NCBI GenBank assembly: GCA_031291325.1
Contig: JARLJG010000070.1
Location: 22,330 to 86,329 of the forward strand
Reading direction: 5' to 3'
Source of the DNA: Burkholderiaceae bacterium
Lineage (GTDB): Bacteria; Pseudomonadota; Gammaproteobacteria; Burkholderiales; Burkholderiaceae_D
DNA: 64,000 nt
A program made the translations under genes and the position numbers. The notes under the pieces are model-generated. The model made no database searches, was not told the origin of the DNA, and saw nothing but the letters and a program-made list of their open reading frames with translations. Below are positions 55,038-63,567 of the stretch, in pieces. Each line of letters opens with the position of its first letter. Within the stretch, counting starts at the first letter, position 1.

Positions 55038-55850
55038 ATGGAGAGAAACAGCAATGGCGGCGCGAGCCGCTTTTCCATCAATCGATTGCGTGCCGGTGAA
55101 TGGCTGGAGGTTGTCGACGATTTGATCGAGGAAGTGCCGGTCGCGTTTGAATACAACGGCATTTCCCACGCGGTGATGCTGGCCAGCCCGTCGGACCTGG
55201 AGGAATTCGCGCTCGGGTTTTCGCTGAGTGAAGGCATTTGCGAGAGTGCGAAGGATTTCTTCGACGTTGAAGTCGCGCAATCCGCAGCCGGGATCACCTT
55301 GCAAATCAAGGTCAGCAGCGAAGCGTTCGTCAAATTGAAGGAGCGGCGACGCAACCTGACCGGCCGCAGCGGATGCGGCTTGTGCGGCGTCGAAAGCCTG
55401 GAGCAGGTGCTGCGTCCGCTATCGCCGTGCCCCCCTGCGCAAGCGCTCTCCGCTGCAAGCGTTCGACGTGCATTAGCGGACTTGCAAGCGCGGCAGCCGC
55501 TCAACCGCTTGACCGGCGGCGCGCATGCGGCCGCATGGTGTGCGCCCGGCGGCGAATTGCTGGCGGTGTATGAAGATGTCGGACGGCATAATGCGCTCGA
55601 TAAATTGATCGGTGCGATGGCGAAACAACGAATGAACGTGCACGACGGTTTCGTGCTGATGACCAGCAGGGCGAGTGTTGAATTGGTGCAGAAGGCCGCC
55701 ACTGTCGGCGTTTCCGCGCTGGTGGCGATTTCAGCGCCCACCGCGCTGGCGGTGAGGACTGCGCGCGACTGCGGCATGACCTTGCTTGCCTTTGCGCGCG
55801 GCGAGGAATTTGTCGCTTATGCAAACAACCAGAATATCAGATTGGATTGA
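55038..55850 (+). CDS. fdhD: Formate dehydrogenase sulfurtransferase FdhD (FdsC)
   Basis: A 270-residue FdhD/FdsC chaperone, which transfers sulfur to the molybdenum cofactor of FdsA. The catalytic CxxC is Cys113 and Cys116 in RSGCGLCGVESLE; downstream are GGAHAAAWCAPGG and YEDVGRHNALDKLIG, typical of the family. A longer reading of this frame lies inside fdsA and was rejected. ATG 55038 is six bases after the fdsA stop. Confidence 0.94.
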   Translation: MERNSNGGASRFSINRLRAGEWLEVVDDLIEEVPVAFEYNGISHAVMLASPSDLEEFALGFSLSEGICESAKDFFDVEVAQSAAGITLQIKVSSEAFVKLKERRRNLTGRSGCGLCGVESLEQVLRPLSPCPPAQALSAASVRRALADLQARQPLNRLTGGAHAAAWCAPGGELLAVYEDVGRHNALDKLIGAMAKQRMNVHDGFVLMTSRASVELVQKAATVGVSALVAISAPTALAVRTARDCGMTLLAFARGEEFVAYANNQNIRLD

Positions 55851-55854
55851 CAGC

Positions 55855-56082
55855 ATGGATATGGAAAATTTGGTAAAAATGGCCAACCAAATTGGTGACT
55901 TTTACGCGTCCTATCCGAATCAGGTGGAAGCCTCGCAGGAAATTGCCAATCATCTCAAGAAATTCTGGGCGCCGCGCATGCGCTCGCAGATGCTTGAGTA
56001 TGTCGATCGTCAACAAGGCGCGGGCCTGAGCGACATTCTTCTGTCGTCGATTACGACGCACAGGAACATCTTGCAGCCTTAA
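55855..56082 (+). CDS. fdsD: Formate dehydrogenase delta subunit FdsD
   Basis: A 75-residue protein, MDMENLVKMANQIGDFYASY then HLKKFWAPRMRSQMLEY, matching the small FdsD subunit needed for stable FdsGBA. It begins four bases after fdhD. ATG 55855 or the next Met at 55861 are both possible starts. The order fdsGBA-fdhD-fdsD is the standard one for this enzyme. Confidence 0.9.
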   Translation: MDMENLVKMANQIGDFYASYPNQVEASQEIANHLKKFWAPRMRSQMLEYVDRQQGAGLSDILLSSITTHRNILQP

Positions 56083-56101
56083 GCGAGGTTGATCCCGGCG
56101 G

Positions 56102-57094
56102 CTAGGCGTTCAACGCGTCGCGCACTTGCGCTGCAATTTCGTAGGAATGCAAACGCGCCGCATGATCGAATATCTGCGACGTAATCATCAGTTCGTCGGC
56201 GCCGGTTTGGGCAATGAATTCCTTTACCGTGCGCAAAACCGTTTGTTTTGAGCCGATTGCCGAACATGGCAAGACCTGGTCCAACAACGCCCGCTCTTGC
56301 GGCCCGATGCGCTCCAGATAATCGGCCAGCGGCGGCGGCAGGCGCGATGGGCGACCGCTGCGCAGGTTGACGAAGGCCTGCTGCATCGAGGTTGCCAGCA
56401 ATTTCGCCTCTTCGTCGGTATCGGCGGCAAAGATATTGTAACCGAGCATCACGTACGGCTTGTCGAGGTGGGCAGACGGCTTGAACGTCGCGCGGTAAAG
56501 CGCAATCGCCTGCATCATTTGCGCCGGCGCAAAATGCGAGGCGAACGCGTACGGCAAGCCGAGTTCGGCGGCAAGCTGGGCGCCGAACAGGCTCGATCCG
56601 AGTATCCAGATCGGCACGTCCAGCCCGGCACCGGGAACGGCGCGCACCGCGTGCCTGCGGGTCGCGGAAAAATAACTCATCAATTCGACCACGTCTTGCG
56701 GGAACTCGTCGGCCTCGGACGACAGGTTGCGCCGCAACGCGCGCGCAGTGAGCTGGTCGGAGCCGGGTGCGCGGCCCAACCCCAGATCGATTCGCCCCGG
56801 AAACAGCGATTCCAGTGTCCCGAATTGCTCGGCAATCACCAGCGGGGAGTGATTTGGCAGCATGATCCCACCGGCGCCGACCCGGATCTTCGACGTGCCT
56901 GCCGCCACATGACCAATCAAGACCGCAGTGGCGGCGCTGGCGATGCCCGGCATGCCATGATGTTCCGCCAGCCAATAGCGGCGATATTCCCAAGTTTCAC
57001 CGTGGCGGGCGAGATCGAGCGAGTTGCGGAACGATTGTGCGGCATCGCTTCCCTCGGTGATTGGCGAGAGATCCAGGATAGAAAAAGGTGTCAT
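56102..57094 (-). CDS. LLM class flavin-dependent oxidoreductase
   Basis: A 330-residue luciferase-like monooxygenase beginning [26 protein letters not shown], the start of the MsnO8/YhbW type. It has [53 protein letters not shown] and [13 protein letters not shown] for FMN binding. ATG 57094 matches the family N-terminus. Substrate unknown. Divergent from lldD-like, convergent with fdsD. Confidence 0.9.
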   Translation of the reverse strand: MTPFSILDLSPITEGSDAAQSFRNSLDLARHGETWEYRRYWLAEHHGMPGIASAATAVLIGHVAAGTSKIRVGAGGIMLPNHSPLVIAEQFGTLESLFPGRIDLGLGRAPGSDQLTARALRRNLSSEADEFPQDVVELMSYFSATRRHAVRAVPGAGLDVPIWILGSSLFGAQLAAELGLPYAFASHFAPAQMMQAIALYRATFKPSAHLDKPYVMLGYNIFAADTDEEAKLLATSMQQAFVNLRSGRPSRLPPPLADYLERIGPQERALLDQVLPCSAIGSKQTVLRTVKEFIAQTGADELMITSQIFDHAARLHSYEIAAQVRDALNA

Positions 57095-57239
57095 GGCGGA
57101 TAAGTTGGGGCGACGATGCAAAAAACAAGCAGAAAATAGACGTCGTTGCCTTAGATTCCCATTTTACAAAGCCTATAATTTACCCTTATCTGACGATTCT
57201 TGTTTAACGTCATCATCCTCTGCGAAAGGAAGTTTCCCA

Positions 57240-58385
57240 ATGTCGGTGATTACCAATATTGAAGACCTGCGCGTCTTGGCCCAGCGGCGCGTGCCGCGCA
57301 TGTTTTACGATTATGCCGATTCCGGCTCGTGGACAGAATCGACTTACCGCGCCAACAACGCCGATTTTGCGGAAATGAAATTCCGCCAGCGGGTTGCGGT
57401 CAATATGGAAAACCGCACGCTGGCGACTACCATGCTGGGACAACCGGTCTCGATGCCGGTCGCTTTGGCGCCGACCGGGCTGACCGGCATGCAGCACGCC
57501 GACGGCGAAATTCTGGCTGCCAAGGCGGCGGAAAAATTCGGCGTGCCGTTTACGCTATCGACCATGAGCATCTGCTCGATCGAGGATGTGGCGGCCAATA
57601 CCACCAAGCCGTTCTGGTTTCAAGTCTACGTGATGAAGGACCGCGACTTCATCAACCGCCTGATCGACCGGGCGAAAGCGGCCAATTGCTCGGCCCTGGT
57701 GTTGACGCTGGATTTGCAGATATTGGGACAGCGCCACAAAGACCTGAAAAACGGCTTGTCGGCGCCGCCCAAGCTGACCATTGCCAATATCCTAAACATG
57801 ATGAGCAAGCCGCGCTGGTGCCTCGGCATGATGAATACTTGCCGCCGCTCGTTCGGCAATATCGTCGGCCACGCCAGCAGCGTGTCCGACATGTCGTCGC
57901 TGGCGTCGTGGACCGCGCAGCAGTTCGACTTGTCGCTGTCGTGGAAAGACGTCGAATGGATCAAGCAGCGCTGGGGCGGCAAGCTGATCTTGAAAGGCAT
58001 CATGGACGAGGAAGACGCGCGGCTGGCGGTGGAGAGCGGGGCGGACGCGTTGATCGTCTCCAATCACGGCGGGCGTCAACTGGATGGCGCACCGTCCAGC
58101 ATCCGCGCGTTGCCGGCCATCGTCGACGCCGTTGGAGACAAGATCGAAGTGCAGATGGACGGCGGCATCCGCACCGGGCAAGACATCATCAAAGCGATAG
58201 CATTGGGCGCGAAGGGCGTCTACATCGGTCGCCCGTTCCTGTACGGCTTGGGCGCGATGGGCGAGGCCGGCGTCGCCAAATGCCTGGACATCCTGCGCAA
58301 CGAGTTGGACCTGACGATGGCGTTTTGCGGCCTGACCGATATCAAGAAAGTGGATCGGAAGATTTTGCTTCCCGGTTCGTATTGA
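57240..58385 (+). CDS. lldD: FMN-dependent alpha-hydroxy acid dehydrogenase (L-lactate dehydrogenase type)
   Basis: A 381-residue TIM-barrel flavoenzyme. MFYDYADSGSWTESTYRANNADF opens the domain, PTGLTGMQHADGE and FWFQVYVMKDRDF contact FMN, and His276 in VSNHGGRQLDGAPSS is the catalytic base, with Arg279 next to it. DGGIRTGQDIIKAIALGAKGVYIGRPFLYGL closes the barrel. The family includes L-lactate, mandelate and glycolate oxidases; lactate is most likely. AAAGGAAG precedes the ATG. Confidence 0.88.
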   Translation: MSVITNIEDLRVLAQRRVPRMFYDYADSGSWTESTYRANNADFAEMKFRQRVAVNMENRTLATTMLGQPVSMPVALAPTGLTGMQHADGEILAAKAAEKFGVPFTLSTMSICSIEDVAANTTKPFWFQVYVMKDRDFINRLIDRAKAANCSALVLTLDLQILGQRHKDLKNGLSAPPKLTIANILNMMSKPRWCLGMMNTCRRSFGNIVGHASSVSDMSSLASWTAQQFDLSLSWKDVEWIKQRWGGKLILKGIMDEEDARLAVESGADALIVSNHGGRQLDGAPSSIRALPAIVDAVGDKIEVQMDGGIRTGQDIIKAIALGAKGVYIGRPFLYGLGAMGEAGVAKCLDILRNELDLTMAFCGLTDIKKVDRKILLPGSY

Positions 58386-58483
58386 TTCCGTGCAGATTCT
58401 GTATTGACTTGCTCATGCAACGACAAACTTAAAGGGTTGCTCCGATCTTTCTGTGAATAGGGAGGAGCTTTCGCGTAAGCTCC

Positions 58484-58630
58484 GCAAAACCTCGTCGTTC
58501 CCGCGGAGGCGGGAACCCATAGTGCGGTAGGTCGAGCGAATTCCCTATGGGTTCCCGCCTTCGCGGGAACGACGGAGGGTTATGCAAGCGCCAGACAAGT
58601 GTTTTTACCCACAAAATACTCGGACGAACC
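58484..58630 (+). repeat. REPIN-like palindromic repeat, copy 1
   Basis: Two facing palindromes, GTTCCCGCGGAGGCGGGAAC and GTTCCCGCCTTCGCGGGAAC, about 40 bases apart, followed by the segment TTACCCACAAAATACTCGG. A second copy lies at 63860-63996 in the opposite orientation. Each palindrome can form a tight hairpin, and the pair can form a larger one. Confidence 0.85.
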
Positions 58631-58632
58631 AT

Positions 58633-58671
58633 AAAAAAGGCGACTTGCAGCGTGGTTAGCCGCAAGTCGCC
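58633..58671 (-). terminator. Terminator of ald
   Basis: GGCGACTTGC and GCAAGTCGCC form a perfect 10-pair stem (58639-58671) followed on the minus strand by six T residues at 58638-58633. It lies 22 bases after the ald stop. Confidence 0.9.
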
Positions 58672-58692
58672 TCCACTGCAGCGGGTAGCGGT

Positions 58693-59808
58693 TTACCCGA
58701 GTAGAGAGTCGGCCGGCACGTATTCGTAACCGAGCGCCTTGGCCACTGCTTCGTAGGTAACCTTACCCAAGCAGACATTCAAACCGTTCAGCAGATGCGC
58801 ATCGTCGCGCACTGCCTTTTTCCAGCCCTTGTCGGCCAACGCGATCGCATGGCCGATGGTGGCGTTGTTCAACGCAAAGGTCGAGGTGCGGGCAACGGCG
58901 CCCGGCATGTTCGCCACGCAATAGTGGATTACGCCGTCGACCACGAAGGTCGGTTCCGCATGCGTGGTCGCGTGCGAAGTTTCAAAGCAGCCGCCCTGGT
59001 CGATGGCTACGTCGACCACGACCGCGCCCAGCTTCATGCGCGAGATCAGGTCGCGCGAGACCAGTTTGGGCGCTTCCGCTCCCGGCACCAGCACGCCGCC
59101 GACTACCAGATCGGCGCTCAAGACGGCTTCTTCGATTGCGTGCGCATTCGAGAATGCAGTGACGATGCGGTTGCCGTAGACCAGGTCGAGTTGGCGCAGA
59201 CGGTCGATGCTCTTGTCCAGCACGGTGACGCGGGCGCCGGCGCCGACTGCCATTTGCAACGCATTGGTGCCGACCACGCCGGCGCCGATGATGACCACGT
59301 GACCGGGAGCCACGCCTGGCACGCCGCCCAGCAGCAAACCCATGCCGCCCTTGGATTTTTCCAGGTGGGCTGCGCCGGCTTGAATCGCCATGCGGCCAGC
59401 CACTTCACTCATCGGGGCCAGCAAGGGCAAGCCGCCGCCAGCGCCAGTGATGGTTTCGTAGGCGATACAGACTGCGCCGGACGCGATCAAGGCCTTGGTT
59501 TGTTCAGGATCGGGAGCAAGGTGCAAATAGGTATAGAGAATTTGGCCCTTCTTCAACATCGCGCATTCGTTGAGCTGCGGTTCCTTGACCTTGACGATCA
59601 TATCGGCGCGCTCGAAAATTTCCTTGGCGCTGTCGACCAGGGTCGCGCCGGCGGCGGCATATTGTTCGTCGGTCAGGCCGATTGCGGAGCCGGCATTCTT
59701 TTGCACCAGGACCTGGTGCTTGCGCAATGTCAGTTCGCGCACCGAAGACGGAGTCAGGCCTACGCGGTACTCGTGGTTTTTAATTTCCTTTGGGACGCCG
59801 ATTAACAT
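58693..59808 (-). CDS. ald: Alanine dehydrogenase
   Basis: A 371-residue NAD-dependent L-alanine dehydrogenase. MLIGVPKEIKNHEYRVGLTPSSVREL opens the catalytic domain, with the pyruvate-binding Arg15 and Lys near 75 (KVKEPQ) and His96 (YTYLHLAPDP). GHVVIIGAGVVGTNALQMA is the NAD fold, and CVANMPGAVARTST closes the site. AGGAGGA precedes the ATG. It is divergent from an Lrp-type gene, its likely regulator. Confidence 0.96.
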   Translation of the reverse strand: MLIGVPKEIKNHEYRVGLTPSSVRELTLRKHQVLVQKNAGSAIGLTDEQYAAAGATLVDSAKEIFERADMIVKVKEPQLNECAMLKKGQILYTYLHLAPDPEQTKALIASGAVCIAYETITGAGGGLPLLAPMSEVAGRMAIQAGAAHLEKSKGGMGLLLGGVPGVAPGHVVIIGAGVVGTNALQMAVGAGARVTVLDKSIDRLRQLDLVYGNRIVTAFSNAHAIEEAVLSADLVVGGVLVPGAEAPKLVSRDLISRMKLGAVVVDVAIDQGGCFETSHATTHAEPTFVVDGVIHYCVANMPGAVARTSTFALNNATIGHAIALADKGWKKAVRDDAHLLNGLNVCLGKVTYEAVAKALGYEYVPADSLLG

Positions 59809-59978
59809 GTCTATCCTCCTATTTTGTGGTCACCGGCGCAGGCGCGCCGGGATGTGCAACGGATGCCGTGTAGGCTCCTGACTGGTAAAAATCAATCTGT
59901 TTTCCAGATTTGCAGCTATCATAGTCACTTCAAAGTAGTTTATGTTCACGTATATTGTCGAAAATTTAGTGGATTTTC

Positions 59979-60482
59979 ATGCGCACTCATAAGGAAACGA
60001 CACGCGGGCTGGACAAGCTCGATCGCCACATCCTCCGCATCCTGCAGCGGGAAGGACGCATCTCGATGAAAGACTTGGGCGACCGCGTCGGCTTGTCGGT
60101 CACGCCATGCATCGAGCGCGTCAAGCGCATGGAGCGCGACGGCATCATCATCGGTTATTACGCCAAGGTCGACCCGGTCGCGCTGGGGGCGAAATTGCTG
60201 GTGTTTGTGGAAATTACGCTGCATCAAAAGTCGGCATCGACTTTCGAGAAGTTCCGGCATGAAGTATCGCGCATCCCCGAAGTGCAGGAATGCCACCTGG
60301 TATCCGGCGATTTCGACTACCTGATTAAAGCGCGCATCCACGAAATGGCCGAATACCGCAAGCTCTTGGGCGACATACTCTTGCAACTACCCGGTGCGGC
60401 GCAATCGAAAAGCTATGTCGTGATGGAAGAAATCAAGGAAACGCTCGAATTATCGACCGAAATCCTGCAAATCCAGCCGTAG
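59979..60482 (+). CDS. Lrp/AsnC-family regulator
   Basis: A 167-residue regulator with the helix-turn-helix LDRHILRILQREGRISMKDLGDRVGLSVTPCIERVKRM and an RAM effector domain (HQKSASTFEKFRHEVSRIPEVQECHLVSGDFDYLIKARI split). It lies divergent from ald across 170 bases. Lrp-type control of alanine dehydrogenase by alanine is a common arrangement, which suggests the same here. Confidence 0.92.
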   Translation: MRTHKETTRGLDKLDRHILRILQREGRISMKDLGDRVGLSVTPCIERVKRMERDGIIIGYYAKVDPVALGAKLLVFVEITLHQKSASTFEKFRHEVSRIPEVQECHLVSGDFDYLIKARIHEMAEYRKLLGDILLQLPGAAQSKSYVVMEEIKETLELSTEILQIQP

Positions 60483-60527
60483 GATGCGTACGCGGATTGG
60501 CGTTCTCATCGGGATACCCTCCAGTGC

Positions 60528-61064
60528 CTAGCGCATTTTCGATTTCAACTTGACGGTTTCGCCGGCAATCATGAACTTGCCGTAGCCGAGATGATGTATG
60601 GTTTGCGGCTTTTTCACGCGCGGATCAATCCAGGCCTGGACGACCTCGACGACGAACATGCAATACTTCGCGAGCATTTTTGTGTCCACCACGCGGCATT
60701 CCAGGTTGGCGTAGCATTCGTCGATCAGCGGTGCGTCGACCTGCGTGGCGGGCTGGCAGGTGAGGGCAAATTTCTCGAATTTATCGACCGTGGCGCCGGA
60801 GGTGTTGCCGCAACCCACTACCTTGTCGGCAATATCGATGGTCGGAATATTGATCACGCATTGCCCGCTGGATTTCAAGGAATCGAACGAATAATTCCGA
60901 TTGCTGACGATGCAGCCGATCAATGGCGGCTCGAATTCCATCATCATGTGCCACGACATCGGCATCACGTTTGGACGACCATTCCTGCTGGTGCTGAGCA
61001 AGACGACCGGCCCCGGCTCAATCAAACCGTACACCTTTTCAAGGGGAAATGTTCTTTTTTTCAT
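60528..61064 (-). CDS. Flavin reductase-like FMN-binding protein
   Basis: A 178-residue split-barrel protein: PGPVVLLSTSRNGRPNVMPMSWHMMMEFEPPLIGCIVSNRNYS and QCVINIPTIDIADKVVGCGNTSG in sequence, the flavin-reductase-like fold. Members reduce FMN for two-component monooxygenases or act as flavoredoxins. The Cys residues (Cys51, Cys89, Cys105 approximately) are unusual in number. A near-consensus FNR site lies about 190 bases upstream. The LLM monooxygenase at 56.1 kb is a possible user but they are not adjacent. Confidence 0.88.
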   Translation of the reverse strand: MKKRTFPLEKVYGLIEPGPVVLLSTSRNGRPNVMPMSWHMMMEFEPPLIGCIVSNRNYSFDSLKSSGQCVINIPTIDIADKVVGCGNTSGATVDKFEKFALTCQPATQVDAPLIDECYANLECRVVDTKMLAKYCMFVVEVVQAWIDPRVKKPQTIHHLGYGKFMIAGETVKLKSKMR

Positions 61065-61250
61065 AAGGCGGCGCTATTCGCTTCTCCAACAAATATGGAT
61101 ATCGATCCAGTGACGAGTTTCATGTTGGGTGGCCTCCGATTTCAGTGGCGCATCAACAAAATTCGTCGCCTGAAATTAGCGCGGCGACAGAATCGGCTCC
61201 AGCAATGCACGGCGTGTTCCGATAGTGTGGTCTTGTTCTATCCGGTCGAT

Positions 61251-61264
61251 TTGACCTAAATCAA
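61251..61264. promoter_or_regulatory. FNR/ANR-type site upstream of flavin reductase
   Basis: TTGACCTAAATCAA is one base off consensus and identical, read in reverse, to the site at 3266-3279. A start for the minus-strand gene would be near 61216, but the -10 match there is weak. Confidence 0.35.
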
Positions 61265-61380
61265 ATTTCGTTCGCTAGACGTTTTCTCGATAGACGACAA
61301 TTGGATGGGTGTGCAATTATCGCAACGGAAGGAAAATCACGACGCGGGTCAATATCCAAGCCGACAAAGCGACCGCACAA

Positions 61381-61412
61381 GAAAAAAGTCCGCATTCCCG
61401 TGGGATTGCGGA
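61381..61412 (-). terminator. Terminator-like hairpin with T-run on the minus strand
   Basis: GTCCGCATTCCC at 61387 pairs with GGGATTGCGGAC (a few mismatched bases inside), and six A residues at 61381-61386 read as T on the minus strand. It would end a minus-strand transcript beginning near the protease gene end at 61687, or mark a small RNA. Confidence 0.45.
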
Positions 61413-61686
61413 CCAAAACCATTCTGGGTCAGAATGGTGGGGGAACGATGCTCGCGTTTCCATGATCGAGAAATGGCGAGTGGGCAACCAACTTCGCAAC
61501 GCAAACTCGCTGCGTCGGGAAATCGGCTCCAATTGGCGCAAGTCTAACGCAAGCTTGCAGCAATACTTTTGATCTATCGCAAACATTGCGTACTTGTTTT
61601 GCGCCGTATACCACTTCACGCTTAGGGCGACACAGGCTTTCGTTCTGGCAGTGTGGAACTACCGGCCTAAACTACATTGCGACACA

Positions 61687-63561
61687 CTACGGATTCGATA
61701 GGGTTTGTGGCGCGCCGGCTGGGCTGGTCCGCGATGCCGGTCCGCCTATCAATGCGCGCACGTCAGGTGTGCCGACGCCCACAACCCGATTGTAGACGCC
61801 ACCGCCAGATTCCCAGCCGTTGTATCCAGGGATGCCGCTGTGAAACACGCGCGGGCCGCCGCTGTAGGCCTGGGCATAGGCTTTCGAATAAAGTGAATTA
61901 TTGATGTTGCCCAAACGGTGGCCGTTGCTTTGCACCCACAATGCCACGGCACCCGCAAAGTCGGGAGCAGAAACACTTGTTCCAATCAGGCCAACGCGGC
62001 TCCCGCCGTCAAATATCACGATATAGCTCTCGCCGGGTGCGCAAGGCAATTGGGAAATACCTCCTGGGCATCCACCCATCATCATCGATACATCCGGGAC
62101 GGTACGCATGGTTGAACCGGTATTAATTGAGGATTGATAAAACGGCTTCGCATTGTAAATACTCTCGCCGCCGCCAGATCCCCAATACCCGCCTGTAATG
62201 TTACATGGGTCGCCAAATGAGCAGAACGTCGACAACAGCGGGTCACCGAATGCACTCTCGCTGATGTAGGCCGAGTTCACGCCGGGCGAAGTCGTCACGA
62301 GATTTGTGCCGCCGACGCCTGTCACATAGGGGCTGGCTGCGGGATATTCGACGCCAGGCACATAGGTTCCAGCTGTTGCCGGTTCACCGGTATAGCCGCC
62401 ATAATACAGTCCCCAGTTGACAGGAACGGCTGGGATGCCCCCTTCATCGCCCGAACTCGCCACAAAGGTGATGCCTTGCGCGTTGCCCTGCTTGAAAATC
62501 TGGTTATACTCGGCCATGACATAGGTATAGTCTGTGCCCTGATTGTAGGCTGGCTCATACCACCACTCTCCGCCGCCAAACGATGAACTGACCACATCGG
62601 CCGAATTCAGATCGATGATGTTCATGTAACCATCCATGATCGATTGATCCGACAGATCGGGAATGACGACTAACGTCGTGGTGGCAGCGGGCGCCATACC
62701 CGTGACCTGTTGCGTATCAAGCGACGCTTCGTCAAACGCACCGGTAAAATAGCCGGAAGATGTGCCATCAACGAAAACACGCTTGACCGCTGGCGGCGCC
62801 AAGTGCGTCGTCGAGGTCCAATGTTGATAGTTGAATGCCGCTGTGACATCCGAGTCGAGCATGTCGCTGCTCATCACGATGGCAACGTGGACGCCCATCC
62901 CGTTTAGGGCCAGGTAAGAAGGGAAATCGTATGCCTCTTTCAGATCATTGTAATAATAGCGGTAGTTTGTTCCATTGCGGCTGGCGCCTGGCTGCTGCGG
63001 TCCGTCGGAGACGGGGCCGACATTGACCGAATGCACATGCTTGTGTGGCAGCGGCGCAAACGCCGTGATCATGGCGCCTTCATTGCGCAACTCTTGACGG
63101 AGGTTTTGTCGCGGACTGGCGATCAGACGCTTGACGCCGCGTTCGTCGACGTGCGTTTCCAGCTTCAGGCCGAGTGCAGCAGCAGCCGCAGTCGTTTCCC
63201 CGCGCACCCGCACGCCTTGCGCATGCTCCTTGACAATGGTCAGCCCGTTCGACTGCAAGAATTGCTTGACGCGCGCCACGCTATCTGGATTCGCGCCAAA
63301 GCGGCTCTTGAATTCATCGGGTGACAGCCAGTGATGGAAGTTACTTGATGTTTGATCTTGCTGTTGAGCAAGTAATTGGTCTAGTTCGCTCTCGTGCGTG
63401 AGCGGCAATATCACTTCAAATTCCAACTGCTTGCCCTCTTGTGCAACATTTGCCGGCGTGCTGACACTCGCGGCACTATGAAACGCCGCAGCGAATGTGC
63501 TGTCAACTGTCAATGCTGCTCCGATGGCGCAAAATGCAATTGTGCGCAACGTTTTTTTCAT
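61687..63561 (-). CDS. Secreted S53 (sedolisin/kumamolisin) peptidase
   Basis: A 624-residue preproprotein. It has a signal peptide (MKKTLRTIAFCAIGAALTVD), a pro-kumamolisin domain (about 40-170, FHHWLSPDEFKSRFGAN) and a catalytic domain. The Ser-Glu-Asp triad is Glu278 and Asp282 in FDEASLDTQ and Ser529 in GTSVSAP. VVSSSFGGGEWW carries the oxyanion region. S53 enzymes are acid-active endopeptidases released outside the cell. ATG 63561 has GGGAG five bases before it and is preferred over the GTG two codons upstream. Cysteines around 440-500 may form disulfides. Confidence 0.92.
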   Translation of the reverse strand: MKKTLRTIAFCAIGAALTVDSTFAAAFHSAASVSTPANVAQEGKQLEFEVILPLTHESELDQLLAQQQDQTSSNFHHWLSPDEFKSRFGANPDSVARVKQFLQSNGLTIVKEHAQGVRVRGETTAAAAALGLKLETHVDERGVKRLIASPRQNLRQELRNEGAMITAFAPLPHKHVHSVNVGPVSDGPQQPGASRNGTNYRYYYNDLKEAYDFPSYLALNGMGVHVAIVMSSDMLDSDVTAAFNYQHWTSTTHLAPPAVKRVFVDGTSSGYFTGAFDEASLDTQQVTGMAPAATTTLVVIPDLSDQSIMDGYMNIIDLNSADVVSSSFGGGEWWYEPAYNQGTDYTYVMAEYNQIFKQGNAQGITFVASSGDEGGIPAVPVNWGLYYGGYTGEPATAGTYVPGVEYPAASPYVTGVGGTNLVTTSPGVNSAYISESAFGDPLLSTFCSFGDPCNITGGYWGSGGGESIYNAKPFYQSSINTGSTMRTVPDVSMMMGGCPGGISQLPCAPGESYIVIFDGGSRVGLIGTSVSAPDFAGAVALWVQSNGHRLGNINNSLYSKAYAQAYSGGPRVFHSGIPGYNGWESGGGVYNRVVGVGTPDVRALIGGPASRTSPAGAPQTLSNP

Positions 63562-63567
63562 GTTCAC

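Larger units (their letters stand above)
58386..58692. other. Intergenic region with a palindromic repeat and the ald terminator
   Basis: About 310 bases holding the REPIN-like element at 58484-58630 and the ald terminator. No gene. Confidence 0.7.
61065..61686. other. Gene-free region with FNR-like site and hairpins
   Basis: About 620 bases. The FNR-like site is at 61251-61264. Two neighbouring perfect hairpins lie at 61387-61437: GTCCGCATTCCC with its partner GGGATTGCGGAC followed on the minus strand by T residues, and CCATTCT-GGGTC-AGAATGG. Short open frames between 61305 and 61619 do not encode a recognisable protein. Confidence 0.5.

Noticed and set aside
58484..58630. CRISPR repeats
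   Set aside because: The palindromes face each other, occur as a pair and have no regular spacers or cas genes.
61305..61619. Overlapping short frames on both strands
   Set aside because: They run through the two hairpins and resemble nothing known.
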